Below, piece by piece: positions 1 through 8,025 of a stretch of DNA of 64,000 nucleotides; the first letter of the stretch is position 1, and the number at the start of each line of letters is the position of its first letter. The notes under the pieces were generated by a model. It searched no databases and had not been told where the DNA came from. It worked only from the letters and a program-made list of their open reading frames with translations. The stretch is from Flavobacterium sp. KMS (GTDB lineage Bacteria; Bacteroidota; Bacteroidia; Flavobacteriales; Flavobacteriaceae), in the NCBI RefSeq assembly GCF_000813005.1, contig NZ_JSYP01000005.1, positions 62,001-126,000 of the forward strand. Direction: 5' to 3'. The position numbers and the translations under genes are program-made.

Positions 1-109
1 CAATATTGTCGTATAATTCCTGAATACTTTTCCCTTTTTGAGGCGGAATAATCTCAAATGAGAATAATGTATTCCCGTTGGCGTTTTCTATATGTTGTGT
101 TACTTTCAT
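1..109 (-). CDS. metF: Methylenetetrahydrofolate reductase, N-terminal fragment (runs off window)
   Basis: The first 36 codons are visible and translate to a protein beginning MKVTQHIENANG and continuing with LFSFEIIPPQKG, the FE-(I/F)-x-PP motif at the start of the MetF TIM barrel. The family reduces 5,10-methylene-THF to 5-methyl-THF with a flavin, giving the methyl donor for methionine synthase. The gene reads in the same direction as the metH halves upstream of it, which supports the call. The start at 109 is the only ATG that fits. The rest of the gene lies outside the window. Confidence 0.85.
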   Translation of the reverse strand, partial: MKVTQHIENANGNTLFSFEIIPPQKGKSIQELYDNI

Positions 110-113
110 AATC

Positions 114-207
114 AGCCCCCTAACCCCCGAAGGGGGAATTCCTGAAAGGGGTCATCAGGTTTGTGTTATTTTTTTCTGCCTTACTTCCCCCTTCGGGGGC
201 TAGGGGA
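114..207. repeat. Pair of inverted C-rich palindromic repeats between metH and metF
   Basis: Positions 114-138 and 185-207 carry two inverted copies of a repeat whose core is CCCCCTA(A/G)CCCCCGAAGGGGG. Each copy has an internal hairpin (CCCCC-GA-GGGGG type), and together they can form a longer stem. The second copy abuts the metH stop codon. A third copy lies at the cysD stop codon (11569-11594). This looks like a dispersed extragenic palindrome. It could terminate or stabilise transcripts, but that is inference. Confidence 0.8.
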
Positions 208-2883
208 CTAATCTGCTATATTAGGATTTAACCATTTCATAGCTTTATCTGTCGAAATACTTCGGCGTTTGGCGTAATCTACAACTTGGTCTTCTTTTAT
301 TTTTCCGAGTCCAAAATATTTACTTTTCGGATTTCCAAAATAATATCCTGAAACCGAAGATGCTGGCCACATCGCCATACTTTCAGTAAGGGTTACTCCT
401 ATTTCTTCTTCTACATTTAGTAATTTCCAAATTGTTGGTTTTTCTAAATGGTCTGGACAAGCAGGATATCCTGGCGCTGGACGAATTCCTTTATAATTTT
501 CTTCGATTAAATCTTCTGTCGATAATGATTCGTCTACGTCATAACCCCAAAAATCTTTACGTACTTCTTCGTGTAGATATTCGGCGAAAGCCTCTGCAAA
601 ACGGTCAGCTAATGCTTTTACCATGATCGAATTGTAATCGTCAAGATCTTTTTCAAATTCGGCAGCCCATTCGTCTACACCAAATCCTGTTGTTACACAA
701 AATGCTCCCATATAATCGGTAATTCCGCTGTCTTTTGGCAATATAAAATCCGACAAAGCAATGTTTGGTGCGCCTTTTGTTTTTTGTGATTGCTGACGAA
801 GCGTTAAGAATTTCTCCAGAACTTTTCCGTTTTCATCACGCAATTCGATATCGTCATCATCTACCTGATTCGCAGGGAAAATTCCGTAAATACCTTTTGC
901 AGTTAGCTTTTTCTCTGCCAAAATTACTTTCAACATGTCCTGTGCATCTGCAAAAACAGAAGTTGCTTGTTCTCCAACTACTTCATCGGTTAAAATCGCT
1001 GGGTATTTCCCAAACAATTCCCATGTTCTAAAAAACGGTGTCCAGTCGATATACGGTACCAGAACGTCCAACTCTACTTCGATTACTTTTGCTCCAATAA
1101 ATTTTGGTTTGGTTGGCGTGTATTCTGCCCAATCCAATTGTAATTTATTTTTACGCGCTTGCTCAATCGTCAGGAAGTTTTTATCTCTCGAACGATTTAA
1201 AAATGTTTCTCTAAACGCATCATAATCTGCACGAATATCGCTTGCATATATTTTGCGATTATGGTCTAAAAGATTTCCTGCAACGGTAACGGCTCTTGAA
1301 GCATCGTTTACGTGAATTACAGTTTCTCTATATTGTGGTGCAATTTTCACGGCTGTATGCGCGCGCGAAGTCGTTGCTCCACCAATCATAATCGGGATTT
1401 TAATTCCTTGTTTGTCTAGTTCTTTTGCCAAATACACCATTTCGTCAAGCGAAGGCGTAATCAATCCGCTTAGACCAATAATGTCAACATTATGCTCTAT
1501 CGCGGCAGCAATAATTTTTTCTGGAGGCACCATAACACCAAGATCTACAATCTCGTAATTGTTACAGGCTAATACCACCGAAACGATGTTTTTACCAATA
1601 TCGTGAACGTCACCTTTTACAGTTGCCATCAATATTTTACCATTCCCTTGTTTGTCTCCGGCTTGTTTGCTTGCCTCAATATAAGGTAATAAATAAGCAA
1701 CAGCTTTTTTCATTACACGTGCTGATTTTACTACTTGTGGCAAGAACATTTTTCCGCTTCCGAATAAATCTCCTACGACATTCATTCCTGTCATCAAATT
1801 GATTTCGATAACTTCAATAGGTTTTACAGCTGCTAGACGCGCTTCTTCGACATCTATTTCTATAAAAGCATCAATACCTTTTACCAATGAATGTGTAATA
1901 CGCTCCTGAACCGTTCCTAAACGCCATTCCTGAATCGCTTTTTCATCTGATTTTACTTCGCCTTTTACATTCTCTGCAAAATCTAAAAGTCTTTCAGTTG
2001 CATCGTCACGTCTGTTTAGGATTACATCTTCTACGTGTTCTAATAAATCTTTAGGGATATCATCATAAATCGAAAGCATCTCTGGATTTACAATTCCCAT
2101 TGTCATTCCGTTCTGAATTGCGTGGTATAAAAACACCGAGTGCATCGCTTCACGAACGTGATCATTTCCTCTAAAAGAGAATGAAACGTTACTTACTCCA
2201 CCACTAATATGTGCGTGTGGCAAATTATCACGAACCCATTTTGTACCTCTAAAAAAGTCCAAAGCATTTAAGCGATGTTCTTCCATTCCGGTTGCAACTG
2301 GAAAAATATTTAAATCGAAAATAATATCCTGTGGAGGAAATCCAACTTTATCAACCAAAATATCATACGAACGCTGGCAAATTTCGACTCTACGTTCAAA
2401 ATTATCTGCCTGACCTACTTCATCAAAAGCCATGATAATAGCCGCAGCACCGTAACGTTTGATTAGTTTGGCGTGGTGAATAAAGGCTTCTTCTCCTTCT
2501 TTTAACGAAATCGAGTTTACAACGCTTTTTCCTTGTACTACTTTAAGACCCGCTTCGATGATTTCCCATTTCGAACTGTCGATCATAATCGGCACTCTCG
2601 AAATATCGGGTTCTGATGCTATTAAATTCAGGAATTTTGTCATTGCCTGAACACCATCAAGCATTCCTTCATCCATATTTATATCGATGATCTGCGCTCC
2701 ACCTTCTACTTGTTGTCTTGCAATATCAAGTGCCTCGTCATATTTCTCTTCCTTGATTAAGCGAAGGAATTTTCTTGACCCGGTAACATTTGTACGTTCA
2801 CCAATATTTACAAAAACACTGTTAGGCGTAATAATCAACGGTTCTAATCCTGCTAATACAAGGTCTCTTCTATTTTCTGCCAT
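208..2883 (-). CDS. metH: Methionine synthase, folate/cobalamin/activation half of a split MetH
   Basis: This 891-residue protein transfers the methyl group of 5-methyl-THF to homocysteine by way of cobalamin, but it lacks the homocysteine-binding domain. The order is a pterin-binding domain (about 10-290, with [14 protein letters not shown] at the start), a cobalamin module (about 320-550) with the base-off motif DVHDIG at 425-430 (His427 as axial ligand), and the SAM-binding reactivation domain with RPAPGYP near residue 800. The missing domain is encoded by the gene at 3701-4702. Both lie on the minus strand, separated by one hypothetical gene. Cytosolic, B12-dependent. Start chosen at the first ATG, which gives the normal N-terminus of the pterin domain. 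Confidence 0.95.
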   Translation of the reverse strand: MAENRRDLVLAGLEPLIITPNSVFVNIGERTNVTGSRKFLRLIKEEKYDEALDIARQQVEGGAQIIDINMDEGMLDGVQAMTKFLNLIASEPDISRVPIMIDSSKWEIIEAGLKVVQGKSVVNSISLKEGEEAFIHHAKLIKRYGAAAIIMAFDEVGQADNFERRVEICQRSYDILVDKVGFPPQDIIFDLNIFPVATGMEEHRLNALDFFRGTKWVRDNLPHAHISGGVSNVSFSFRGNDHVREAMHSVFLYHAIQNGMTMGIVNPEMLSIYDDIPKDLLEHVEDVILNRRDDATERLLDFAENVKGEVKSDEKAIQEWRLGTVQERITHSLVKGIDAFIEIDVEEARLAAVKPIEVIEINLMTGMNVVGDLFGSGKMFLPQVVKSARVMKKAVAYLLPYIEASKQAGDKQGNGKILMATVKGDVHDIGKNIVSVVLACNNYEIVDLGVMVPPEKIIAAAIEHNVDIIGLSGLITPSLDEMVYLAKELDKQGIKIPIMIGGATTSRAHTAVKIAPQYRETVIHVNDASRAVTVAGNLLDHNRKIYASDIRADYDAFRETFLNRSRDKNFLTIEQARKNKLQLDWAEYTPTKPKFIGAKVIEVELDVLVPYIDWTPFFRTWELFGKYPAILTDEVVGEQATSVFADAQDMLKVILAEKKLTAKGIYGIFPANQVDDDDIELRDENGKVLEKFLTLRQQSQKTKGAPNIALSDFILPKDSGITDYMGAFCVTTGFGVDEWAAEFEKDLDDYNSIMVKALADRFAEAFAEYLHEEVRKDFWGYDVDESLSTEDLIEENYKGIRPAPGYPACPDHLEKPTIWKLLNVEEEIGVTLTESMAMWPASSVSGYYFGNPKSKYFGLGKIKEDQVVDYAKRRSISTDKAMKWLNPNIAD

Positions 2884-3140
2884 TTCTTTTTAAGTTACTA
2901 AGATTCTAAGTTGCTTAGATTCTGAGTTTTTTTATTCTATTTTTATAAGGTTCTAAGACCTTTCATCTCTATAATCTTATTTTGGGCGTGTTTCGCCGTG
3001 GCGAATCGGGCTATCCATTTCTTAGTCCTCGCACTTCCTTCGTCAGGCTGTGGGCTATCCACTTCTATCCCTCACGCAAATTCGGTTTCATAAGACATTT
3101 ATGTTTCCCGAAATTTCAATTTTAATCTACAATTTAAAGA
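2884..3140. repeat. Intergenic repeat-rich spacer
   Basis: No gene is visible. Positions 2890-2960 contain repeated words of the type CTAAGATTCTAAG, also seen near 5155-5175 and 5475-5510. Positions 2985-3080 contain two copies of GGGCTATCCA(T/C)TTCT in a G/C-rich island unlike the neighbouring AT-rich DNA. Its second half shares TCCACTTCTATC with the element at 47018-47098. Confidence 0.55.
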
Positions 3141-3590
3141 TCATTTCCATTTTGACCCTTCTATATATTTACAGGTTACACCTCCATCGTATGTATAATA
3201 TTTCACTTTAGTAAAACCTGCTTTTACAAGTGAAATAGAATCAGGTTTTAATTCTTCTTTCAAAATAATATAGTGTCCTTTTTCAGGATTATCTAGATCA
3301 TATTTCACTTTATAAAACTTGTTTACAAGGTTATAATCAACAATAGAAGCCCCTCCCAAAATCTTTTTTTTGCCCGAATAAAAACAATATCTTAAATATT
3401 GGGATTTACCCGATTGTTTAATTCTTAATGTAAGCCCTATTGTTTCCCCTTTAAATGTCTTTCTATATCTATGCTCATCATTTCTATGAGCATTCTTAAA
3501 TAAAAAATGTACTGTTGAAATTATTATTACAGCTATAAAAATTCGCAATAACAATTTCAGAGAATTTGCGACTTCTTTATTTTCAATCAT
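3141..3590 (-). CDS. Hypothetical small membrane-anchored protein
   Basis: The 149-residue protein has one hydrophobic segment near the N-terminus (about residues 10-28, LLLRIFIAVIIISTVHFLF) followed by a basic, soluble C-terminal part. It is probably a single-pass inner membrane protein or an exported protein with an uncleaved signal. I do not recognise a family. It sits between the two halves of methionine synthase on the same strand, so it is probably co-transcribed with them, but nothing in the sequence shows a role in methionine synthesis. Confidence 0.6.
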   Translation of the reverse strand: MIENKEVANSLKLLLRIFIAVIIISTVHFLFKNAHRNDEHRYRKTFKGETIGLTLRIKQSGKSQYLRYCFYSGKKKILGGASIVDYNLVNKFYKVKYDLDNPEKGHYIILKEELKPDSISLVKAGFTKVKYYTYDGGVTCKYIEGSKWK

Positions 3591-3700
3591 TTCTTTTAAT
3601 TTTCAACGAAATAAATTTCGTTGCTACAATATTTGTCGTTCCTCTGGAACTTTTATTCTCAATTCAACCTACAAGGCTTTAAAAACCTTGCAGGAAAACG

Positions 3701-4702
3701 TTATTCAAACACTGGCGCCACACGTGGCTTATAATCTTTTGCTATTTCGGCAATTAACCTGATATGATCCGGCGTTGTTCCGCAACAACCTCCGATGATG
3801 TTGATTAAATTATCTTCTAAATATTCTTTGATGAATGCCTGTGTTTGTTCTGGTGTTTCGTCATATTGTCCGAATGCATTAGGCAAACCTGCATTTGGGT
3901 GCGCCGAAACATTAAAACTGGTATGTTGTGCTAATGTTTTAAGGTATGGCTTTAACAAATCGGCTCCAAGAGCACAATTAAATCCTACACTTAATAGCGG
4001 AATATGTGATACCGAAATCAAGAATGCTTCAACAGTTTGCCCTGAAAGTGTTCTTCCTGATGCATCGGTAATTGTTCCCGAAACCATGATTGGAATTTCG
4101 ATATTACGTTCTTCTTTTACTTCTTCGATTGCAAAAAGTGCAGCTTTGGCATTTAATGTATCAAAGATGGTTTCTACCAACAGTAAATCGCAGCCACCAT
4201 CCATTAAGGCTTCTACTTGTTGTTTGTACGCAATTCGTAAATCATCAAACGTTACGGCTCTGTAACCCGGATCGTTTACATCTGGTGACATACTTGCTGT
4301 ACGGTTTGTTGGCCCGATTGAACCGGCAACGAAACGCGGTTTGTCCGGATTTTTAGCTGTAAACTCATCGGCTACTTCTCGGGCTAGTTTAGCCGACTCG
4401 TAGTTTAATTCGTAAACGTACTCTTCCAGGAAATAATCGGCCATACCGATTGTTGTTCCCGAGAATGTGTTGGTCTCTACGATGTCGGCACCCGCTTCAT
4501 AATAAGCGGCGTGGACATCGCGAATTGCTTGTGGTTGTGTTATGGATAGTAAATCGTTGTTTCCTTTTAAGGGATGTGGAAAGTCTTTGAAGCGCTCTCC
4601 ACGAAAATCTTCTTCGGAAAAATTATAGCGTTGTAACATTGTTCCCATTGCTCCATCGAGCACGAGTATGTTTTTTTTAATTGCTTCTTGAATTGTTGAC
4701 AT
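3701..4702 (-). CDS. metH: Methionine synthase, homocysteine S-methyltransferase half
   Basis: The 333-residue protein is the N-terminal (Hcy-binding) module of cobalamin-dependent methionine synthase. It begins with [12 protein letters not shown] and carries the three zinc-ligand cysteines that activate homocysteine: Cys243 in VGFNCALG and Cys306/Cys307 in [10 protein letters not shown]. It must work with the folate/B12/activation half at 208-2883. A SAM-I riboswitch lies 270 bases upstream (4972-5080), so the divided enzyme is probably repressed when SAM is plentiful. The length equals one full Hcy domain, and the stop is followed by ordinary intergenic DNA, so this is a natural split and not a frameshift. 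Confidence 0.93.
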   Translation of the reverse strand: MSTIQEAIKKNILVLDGAMGTMLQRYNFSEEDFRGERFKDFPHPLKGNNDLLSITQPQAIRDVHAAYYEAGADIVETNTFSGTTIGMADYFLEEYVYELNYESAKLAREVADEFTAKNPDKPRFVAGSIGPTNRTASMSPDVNDPGYRAVTFDDLRIAYKQQVEALMDGGCDLLLVETIFDTLNAKAALFAIEEVKEERNIEIPIMVSGTITDASGRTLSGQTVEAFLISVSHIPLLSVGFNCALGADLLKPYLKTLAQHTSFNVSAHPNAGLPNAFGQYDETPEQTQAFIKEYLEDNLINIIGGCCGTTPDHIRLIAEIAKDYKPRVAPVFE

Positions 4703-4971
4703 GTTTTTTCTTTTCTTGCAATGACGCTAAGGCGCAAAGCTTTTATTAAATATTACCAAAAATTCAATATCATAGCCTTTTAGCCCCGAGTGCAGCGGTA
4801 TCCTTTTTTTCTGGTCCCGAAGCCTCGGGATAGAAAAAAAGATATAGCGGAAAGCGGGAATGTTTTGGGCAAAAATGCGCCAATAATTCGCTTCTGATAC
4901 TGAAATTTTATTCAGTTAATATCGATAAGTTTGTCAAGAAAAGTTTTGAGAAATACATTGCTGTATTATGT
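4703..4971. repeat. Leader of the metH transcript with a dispersed repeat
   Basis: Between the riboswitch and the start codon there is no gene. Positions 4775-4862 hold an element beginning TTAGCCCCGA and ending AGCGGGAATG, with a central hairpin (TCCCGA-agc-TCGGGA, flanked by A and T runs). A related element with the same ends lies at 47018-47098. The hairpin followed by a T run could act as a terminator in the minus direction, but its presence in an unrelated locus points to a mobile or REP-like repeat. Confidence 0.5.
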
Positions 4972-5080
4972 GTTATCTATCTTTAATACAGTAAATGTAT
5001 AAAGTAGAATGTAGCACCTTCTTTATGATAAAGGGTTGCTAAGGTTTCAATGGGTCTATCCCTCCGCCTTTCGTGATAAC
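4972..5080 (-). promoter_or_regulatory. SAM-I (S-box) riboswitch upstream of split metH
   Basis: On the minus strand the element opens with GTTATC and closes with GATAAC (helix P1). Between them are the S-box core words GGAGGGATAGACCC, TTGAAACC, TAGCAACCC and GGTGCTACATTC in the right order, plus a P3 hairpin (CCTTTATCataAAGAAGG) and a P4 hairpin. SAM-I riboswitches lower expression when SAM is bound. No strong terminator directly follows, so the mode of control is not clear from the sequence. Confidence 0.92.
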
Positions 5081-5103
5081 TTTCAATAAATATATGAACA
5101 GTG

Positions 5104-5134
5104 CAAAGTAAACACATAGCGCTAACAATTGCAA
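5104..5134 (-). promoter_or_regulatory. Flavobacterial promoter for the metH riboswitch transcript
   Basis: The minus strand reads TTG, 20 bases, TTACTTTG, close to the Bacteroidota consensus TTG-N17-23-TAnnTTTG. It lies about 24 bases before the first base of the SAM-I element, which fits a start of transcription just in front of it. Confidence 0.6.
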
Positions 5135-5275
5135 GTGTTTTTTAAAGATTCTGAGGAACTAAGTTACTAAGGGTTTTAGGGTTGACGTTTAGCATCAAAA
5201 AATTAAGAATAAATACTAGTAAGTTTAAAGATAATTAACATTCTTATACACCTGAAATTCTATTATTATCAATTT

Positions 5276-5346
5276 ATAGCCCGCGGTTTCAACCGTGGGA
5301 TACGGATTGTGATTATATATTGTGTTCCAGTGGTTGAAACCACTGG
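5276..5346. repeat. Two palindromes sharing a GGTTTCAACC-like core
   Basis: Positions 5280-5299 (CCGCGGTTTCAACCGTGGG type) and 5327-5346 (CCAGTGGTTGAAACCACTGG) are two short palindromes with related cores, about 30 bases apart, in a spacer without genes. They look like one dispersed repeat unit. The rest of 5135-5420 shows nothing recognisable. Confidence 0.55.
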
Positions 5347-5420
5347 CTATGTTTTTAAATTATTCCCAAATGTTCTGAAAGATATGAATGTGTAATAAAA
5401 CGAAATTGCCCTATATTATT

Positions 5421-5461
5421 AAAAAAAATAAAGCTCAAACTTGATAACAAGTTTGAGCTTT
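5421..5461 (-). terminator. Terminator of the sulfate assimilation operon
   Basis: A 14-bp perfect stem (5430-5443 with 5448-5461, four-base loop) is followed on the minus strand by a run of eight T. It lies about 55 bases after the stop codon of the reductase gene at 5515. Confidence 0.9.
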
Positions 5462-5514
5462 ATATATAAAAATCTTAGTACCTCAGAAACTTAGCTTCTT
5501 AGAGGCTTAAAAAA

Positions 5515-6567
5515 TTAAACTATTGCTTTAACAACAGCTTTTGGAGCTTCTTTACGAGTTCCGTCAAATCCGTCTACTCCTGAAACGGTAGTATATTTAA
5601 GCACGTATTTTTTTCCTGGATTGATAATTTGGTATGCAGCCTGACACATAAGTGTTGCTTCGTGGAATCCGCAAAGAATCAATTTTAATTTTCCTGGGTA
5701 AGTATTAACGTCTCCAATAGCAAAGATTCCCGGAATATTAGTTTGATAATCTAATGCGTTATTTACTTTAATCGCATTTTTCTCGATTTCTAATCCCCAG
5801 TCTCCGATTGGTCCTAATTTTGGTGTTAATCCGAAAAGTGGAATAAAATAATCGGTTTCGATTTTACGGTGTGCTCCGTTTTCTTCGATATCTAATGATT
5901 CAATATGCTCAGCACCATTGATTCCGATAACTTCTGCTGGTGTAATTAATTTAATTTTTCCAGCTGTTTTTAATTCTTGTACTTTTTCTACAGAATCTAA
6001 AGCTCCTCTAAATTCGTTTCTACGGTGAATTAAAGTTACTTCTGAAGCTACATTAGAAAGGAATATACTCCAGTCTAAAGCTGAATCTCCTCCTCCTGCA
6101 ATTACTACTCTTTTATCTCTGAATTTTTCTGGATTCTTGATGAAGTATTTTACTCCTTTATTTTCATAAAACTCGATATCTTCAATAAGTGGCTTACGTG
6201 GCTCAAAACTTCCTAAACCTCCTGCAATAGCTACAACTGCTGCATGAATTTTTGTTCCTTTATTTGAGGTTACAATAAAACTTCCGTCTTCTTGCTTGTC
6301 TATTGTTTCAGCACGTTCTCCTAATGTAAAACCTGGTTCGAATTGCTTTATTTGCTCCATTAAGTTATCTACCAAATCTCCTGCTAATACTTCTGGAAAT
6401 CCAGGGATATCATAGATAGGTTTCTTAGGATATAATTCTGAAAGTTGCCCTCCTACTTGAGGTAAAGCATCTAGTATATGGCATTTTAATTTTAACAATC
6501 CTGCCTCAAAAACGGCAAATAAACCAGTTGGACCAGCTCCTATTATAAGTATGTCTGTTTTAATCAT
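5515..6567 (-). CDS. Thioredoxin-reductase-like ferredoxin/flavodoxin-NADP+ reductase
   Basis: The protein has 350 residues from the chosen start (MIKTDILIIGAGPTG); the longer open frame adds 12 residues that do not fit the family. It shows the FAD-binding GAGPTG, the NADP-binding GGGDSALDW, and the FAD motif IFAIGDVN. It lacks the CxxC of thioredoxin reductase, which is the mark of the TrxR-like FNR family. The likely role is to supply electrons through ferredoxin to the sulfite reductase at 8018-10108. It is the last gene of the sulfate assimilation operon. Confidence 0.88.
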   Translation of the reverse strand: MIKTDILIIGAGPTGLFAVFEAGLLKLKCHILDALPQVGGQLSELYPKKPIYDIPGFPEVLAGDLVDNLMEQIKQFEPGFTLGERAETIDKQEDGSFIVTSNKGTKIHAAVVAIAGGLGSFEPRKPLIEDIEFYENKGVKYFIKNPEKFRDKRVVIAGGGDSALDWSIFLSNVASEVTLIHRRNEFRGALDSVEKVQELKTAGKIKLITPAEVIGINGAEHIESLDIEENGAHRKIETDYFIPLFGLTPKLGPIGDWGLEIEKNAIKVNNALDYQTNIPGIFAIGDVNTYPGKLKLILCGFHEATLMCQAAYQIINPGKKYVLKYTTVSGVDGFDGTRKEAPKAVVKAIV

Positions 6568-6670
6568 TTTATTGTTGTTTATAATCATTCTTAATAAATA
6601 CAAAGAAACAAATAATTTACACTATTTTCAATGATTTTTATCATTCATTTCTTCCTTTGTCCAAAAAAAA

Positions 6671-7249
6671 TTACTGTGTATTTTTTAGTGAAGCAGTAAT
6701 CTCATTCATTTTTTTAACCTTATCTTCAAAATTCCCTTTTAAGGTTTTTCGATATTCGTTAAGGTTTTCTACCATCTGGTTGATATCTTCGGGAATTATT
6801 TCTTCGAAAAATTCTCGTAGCCTTTTGGCAGTGGTCGGTGATTTACCATTTGTCGAAATGGCAATTTTTACATTTCCTTTGGTTACGATTCCACCTAAGT
6901 AATAATCACATAATTCGGGGGTATCGGCAATATTACATATGAGATATCTTTCTGTAGATAAATCGTATATTCTTTTGTTAACCAATAAATCGTCGGTACA
7001 GGCAATAACCATATGCCTCCTTTTAAGCATTTTCTTTTTGAACTTTGCCTTTGTTAGCGTTAGATTATACTTCTCTGCCAAGATTTCTATCTCTGGCAAA
7101 AAAGTGGTTGCAACAACCTCAACATTGGCATTAGGGCTTGATTTTAATAAAAAGGAAAGCTTCTCTAATCCCACATTTCCACCGCCTACAATAAGTACAT
7201 TAAGCTTATGCAGTTTTAAAAAAATGGGATACAATTCGTTTCTTTCCAT
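6671..7249 (-). CDS. Precorrin-2 dehydrogenase/sirohydrochlorin ferrochelatase (CysG N-terminal type)
   Basis: The 192-residue protein begins with a Rossmann motif, VLIVGGGNVGLEKL, and continues with the family motifs CNIADTPELCDYY and ISTNGKSPTTAKRLRE. The family oxidises precorrin-2 and may insert iron to make siroheme. Here it is separate from the methyltransferase, which precedes it with a start/stop overlap at 7249, so the two form the functional equivalent of CysG. Siroheme is the cofactor of the sulfite reductase in the same operon. Confidence 0.9.
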   Translation of the reverse strand: MERNELYPIFLKLHKLNVLIVGGGNVGLEKLSFLLKSSPNANVEVVATTFLPEIEILAEKYNLTLTKAKFKKKMLKRRHMVIACTDDLLVNKRIYDLSTERYLICNIADTPELCDYYLGGIVTKGNVKIAISTNGKSPTTAKRLREFFEEIIPEDINQMVENLNEYRKTLKGNFEDKVKKMNEITASLKNTQ

Positions 7250-8025
7250 TATAATCGTATTTGGCTTGATACAAATTCTTCGTAAAATCCTTTTAATTTG
7301 GTACTTTCTCTAACTACTTCTCCAATGATAATAATAGCTGGTGAACCTAGTTTGTTTTCTGCAGCGATTTCCTGGATTGTATTTATCGTTCCAACTCCTA
7401 CTTTTTCCTCTGACGTTGTTCCGTTTTGAATAATCGCTATCGGTGTTTCTCCCTTTGATTCTTTTTGGAATAAAGCTACTATTTGCGATAGTTTACTCAT
7501 CCCCATCAGGATAACTACTGTTGCAGAAGATTGTGCTGCAAGAGCAACATCTGATGATAATTTTCTATCAGAAGTTGTTCCTGTAATTGCCCAAAAACTC
7601 TCTGAAACTCCTCTTTTCGTTATCGAAATTCCCTGATAAGCAGGAACTGCAATTACCGATGAGATTCCGGGTACTACAAAAGTAGGGATTCCAAAACTCT
7701 CTACGTATTCTATTTCTTCGCTTCCACGACCAAATACAAATGGGTCTCCACCTTTTAGTCGCACTACATTTCCATAAGTTAATGCGTTATCAACTATCAA
7801 TTGATTTATCTGGTCTTGTGTGTAAGCATGATTCCCTACTCGCTTGCCAACAAAAATTCGGATTGCATTTTTAGGTGCATATTCTAAAATTTCTTCATTT
7901 GCCAAAGCATCGTACAAAACCACATTTGCCTCAGCAAGTGCTTTTACACCTTTTAAAGTCATCAAATCTGGATCGCCCGGACCTGCTCCGACTAAAGTTA
8001 CTTTGGGTTTTACTGTATTAAGCAT
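7249..8025 (-). CDS. cobA: Uroporphyrinogen-III C-methyltransferase
   Basis: The 258-residue SUMT enzyme methylates uroporphyrinogen III twice, using SAM, to give precorrin-2 for siroheme. Motifs seen are VGAGPGDPDLMTLKG at the start, LKGGDPFVFGRG and VVPGISS. Its start overlaps the end of the sulfite reductase gene by eight bases, and its end overlaps the precorrin-2 dehydrogenase start, so it is tightly coupled with both. Full family length; cytosolic. Confidence 0.94.
   Translation of the reverse strand: MLNTVKPKVTLVGAGPGDPDLMTLKGVKALAEANVVLYDALANEEILEYAPKNAIRIFVGKRVGNHAYTQDQINQLIVDNALTYGNVVRLKGGDPFVFGRGSEEIEYVESFGIPTFVVPGISSVIAVPAYQGISITKRGVSESFWAITGTTSDRKLSSDVALAAQSSATVVILMGMSKLSQIVALFQKESKGETPIAIIQNGTTSEEKVGVGTINTIQEIAAENKLGSPAIIIIGEVVRESTKLKGFYEEFVSSQIRL

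Noticed and set aside
432..1225. Open frames on the plus strand across metH
   Set aside because: They are antisense to a clear, full-length enzyme gene, lack homology and have composition expected for shadows.
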